From: Alloprevotella tannerae
GTDB taxonomy: Bacteria; Bacteroidota; Bacteroidia; Bacteroidales; Bacteroidaceae
Assembly (NCBI GenBank): GCA_015259125.1
Contig: JABZGR010000053.1
Span: forward strand, 1-6,410
Direction of reading: 5' to 3'
DNA: 6,410 nucleotides
Position 1 is the stretch's first letter. Each line of letters opens with the position of its first letter. The notes beneath the pieces were generated by a model, which was given only the letters and a program-made list of their open reading frames with translations, made no database searches and was not told where the DNA came from. The translations under genes were made by a program, and so were the position numbers. Positions 6,256-6,410 of the stretch are shown one piece after another.

Positions 6256-6299
6256 AAAAGAGGGTTGCATTACTTATCTAAAGCGTGCAACTCTCTTTT
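6256..6299 (+). terminator. Strong hairpin terminator, probably bidirectional
   Basis: Bases 6256-6269 pair with 6286-6299 over 14 bp (one G-U wobble at 6263/6292), with a 16-nt loop. The stem ends in A on the left and T on the right, and T-rich sequence continues at 6296-6316. On the minus strand the hairpin is followed by five U, so it could also end a converging transcript. It lies 25 nt past the kinase stop codon. Confidence 0.85.
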
Positions 6300-6410
6300 A
6301 TGTTTAGTTTGGTTTTATAGCTACATTCTTATTCCGTTTTTTATAGTCGATTGAGTATTATTGCTGTCCGATAAACGTCAAAAAGAGTAGGAAAGACCGC
6401 CTCAATCGCT
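6300..6410. other. Right-edge sequence, possible 3' end of a converging gene
   Basis: No plus-strand gene starts here. On the minus strand two short frames enter from the right edge. One runs from 6409 to a TAA at 6343-6341 and ends AIILNRL; the other ends at a TAA about 20 nt earlier in minus-strand order, with the sequence RRSFLLFLTFIGQQ. Either could be the last codons of a gene converging on the kinase, which would fit the bidirectional terminator. The stretch is too short to decide, and chance is possible. Confidence 0.2.

Overview
The window reads as chromosomal DNA of a Bacteroidota bacterium, most likely an oral or gut Porphyromonas- or Prevotella-like organism. The reasons are the Bacteroidota-type promoters (a TTG element about 19 nt from a TAnnTTTG box), the weak or absent Shine-Dalgarno sequences, and a capsule-type tyrosine autokinase in the style of this phylum. 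The genus is a guess from gene content and style, not from a marker gene.

Layout. Bases 1-353 hold no convincing complete gene. They carry an ambiguous open frame at the left edge (ending at 150), an 18-bp direct repeat with 21-bp period (189-227), a perfect 8-bp hairpin (285-303) and a run of eight G (319-326). Bases 354-3627 are a minus-strand cluster, transcribed right to left: type I L-asparaginase (ansA, 3627-2584), a BtuF/FecB-like substrate-binding lipoprotein (2538-1414) and a BtuC/FecCD-like permease (1391-354). The gaps are 45 and 22 nt, so one transcript is likely. The ATPase that should complete the importer is not in the window. A 159-bp divergent intergenic region (3628-3786) carries one promoter for each direction. 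Bases 3787-6231 encode a full-length Wzc/Ptk1-type BY-kinase on the plus strand. A strong, probably bidirectional hairpin terminator follows at 6256-6299. Bases 6300-6410 contain only short open frames, possibly the end of a converging gene.

How the genes work together. The binding lipoprotein and permease are two of the three parts of an importer for a siderophore, heme or corrinoid; the ligand cannot be read from the sequence. Asparaginase makes aspartate and ammonia in the cytosol and is linked to the importer only by apparent co-transcription. The kinase is a separate single-gene unit that would control polymer length and export of capsule or exopolysaccharide by cycles of tyrosine phosphorylation on its C-terminal tail.

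I see no mobile element, CRISPR array, RNA gene or clearly new multi-gene system. The best leads are a predicted leaderless ansA mRNA, the importer operon without its ATPase, and the repeat-built tyrosine tail of the kinase.
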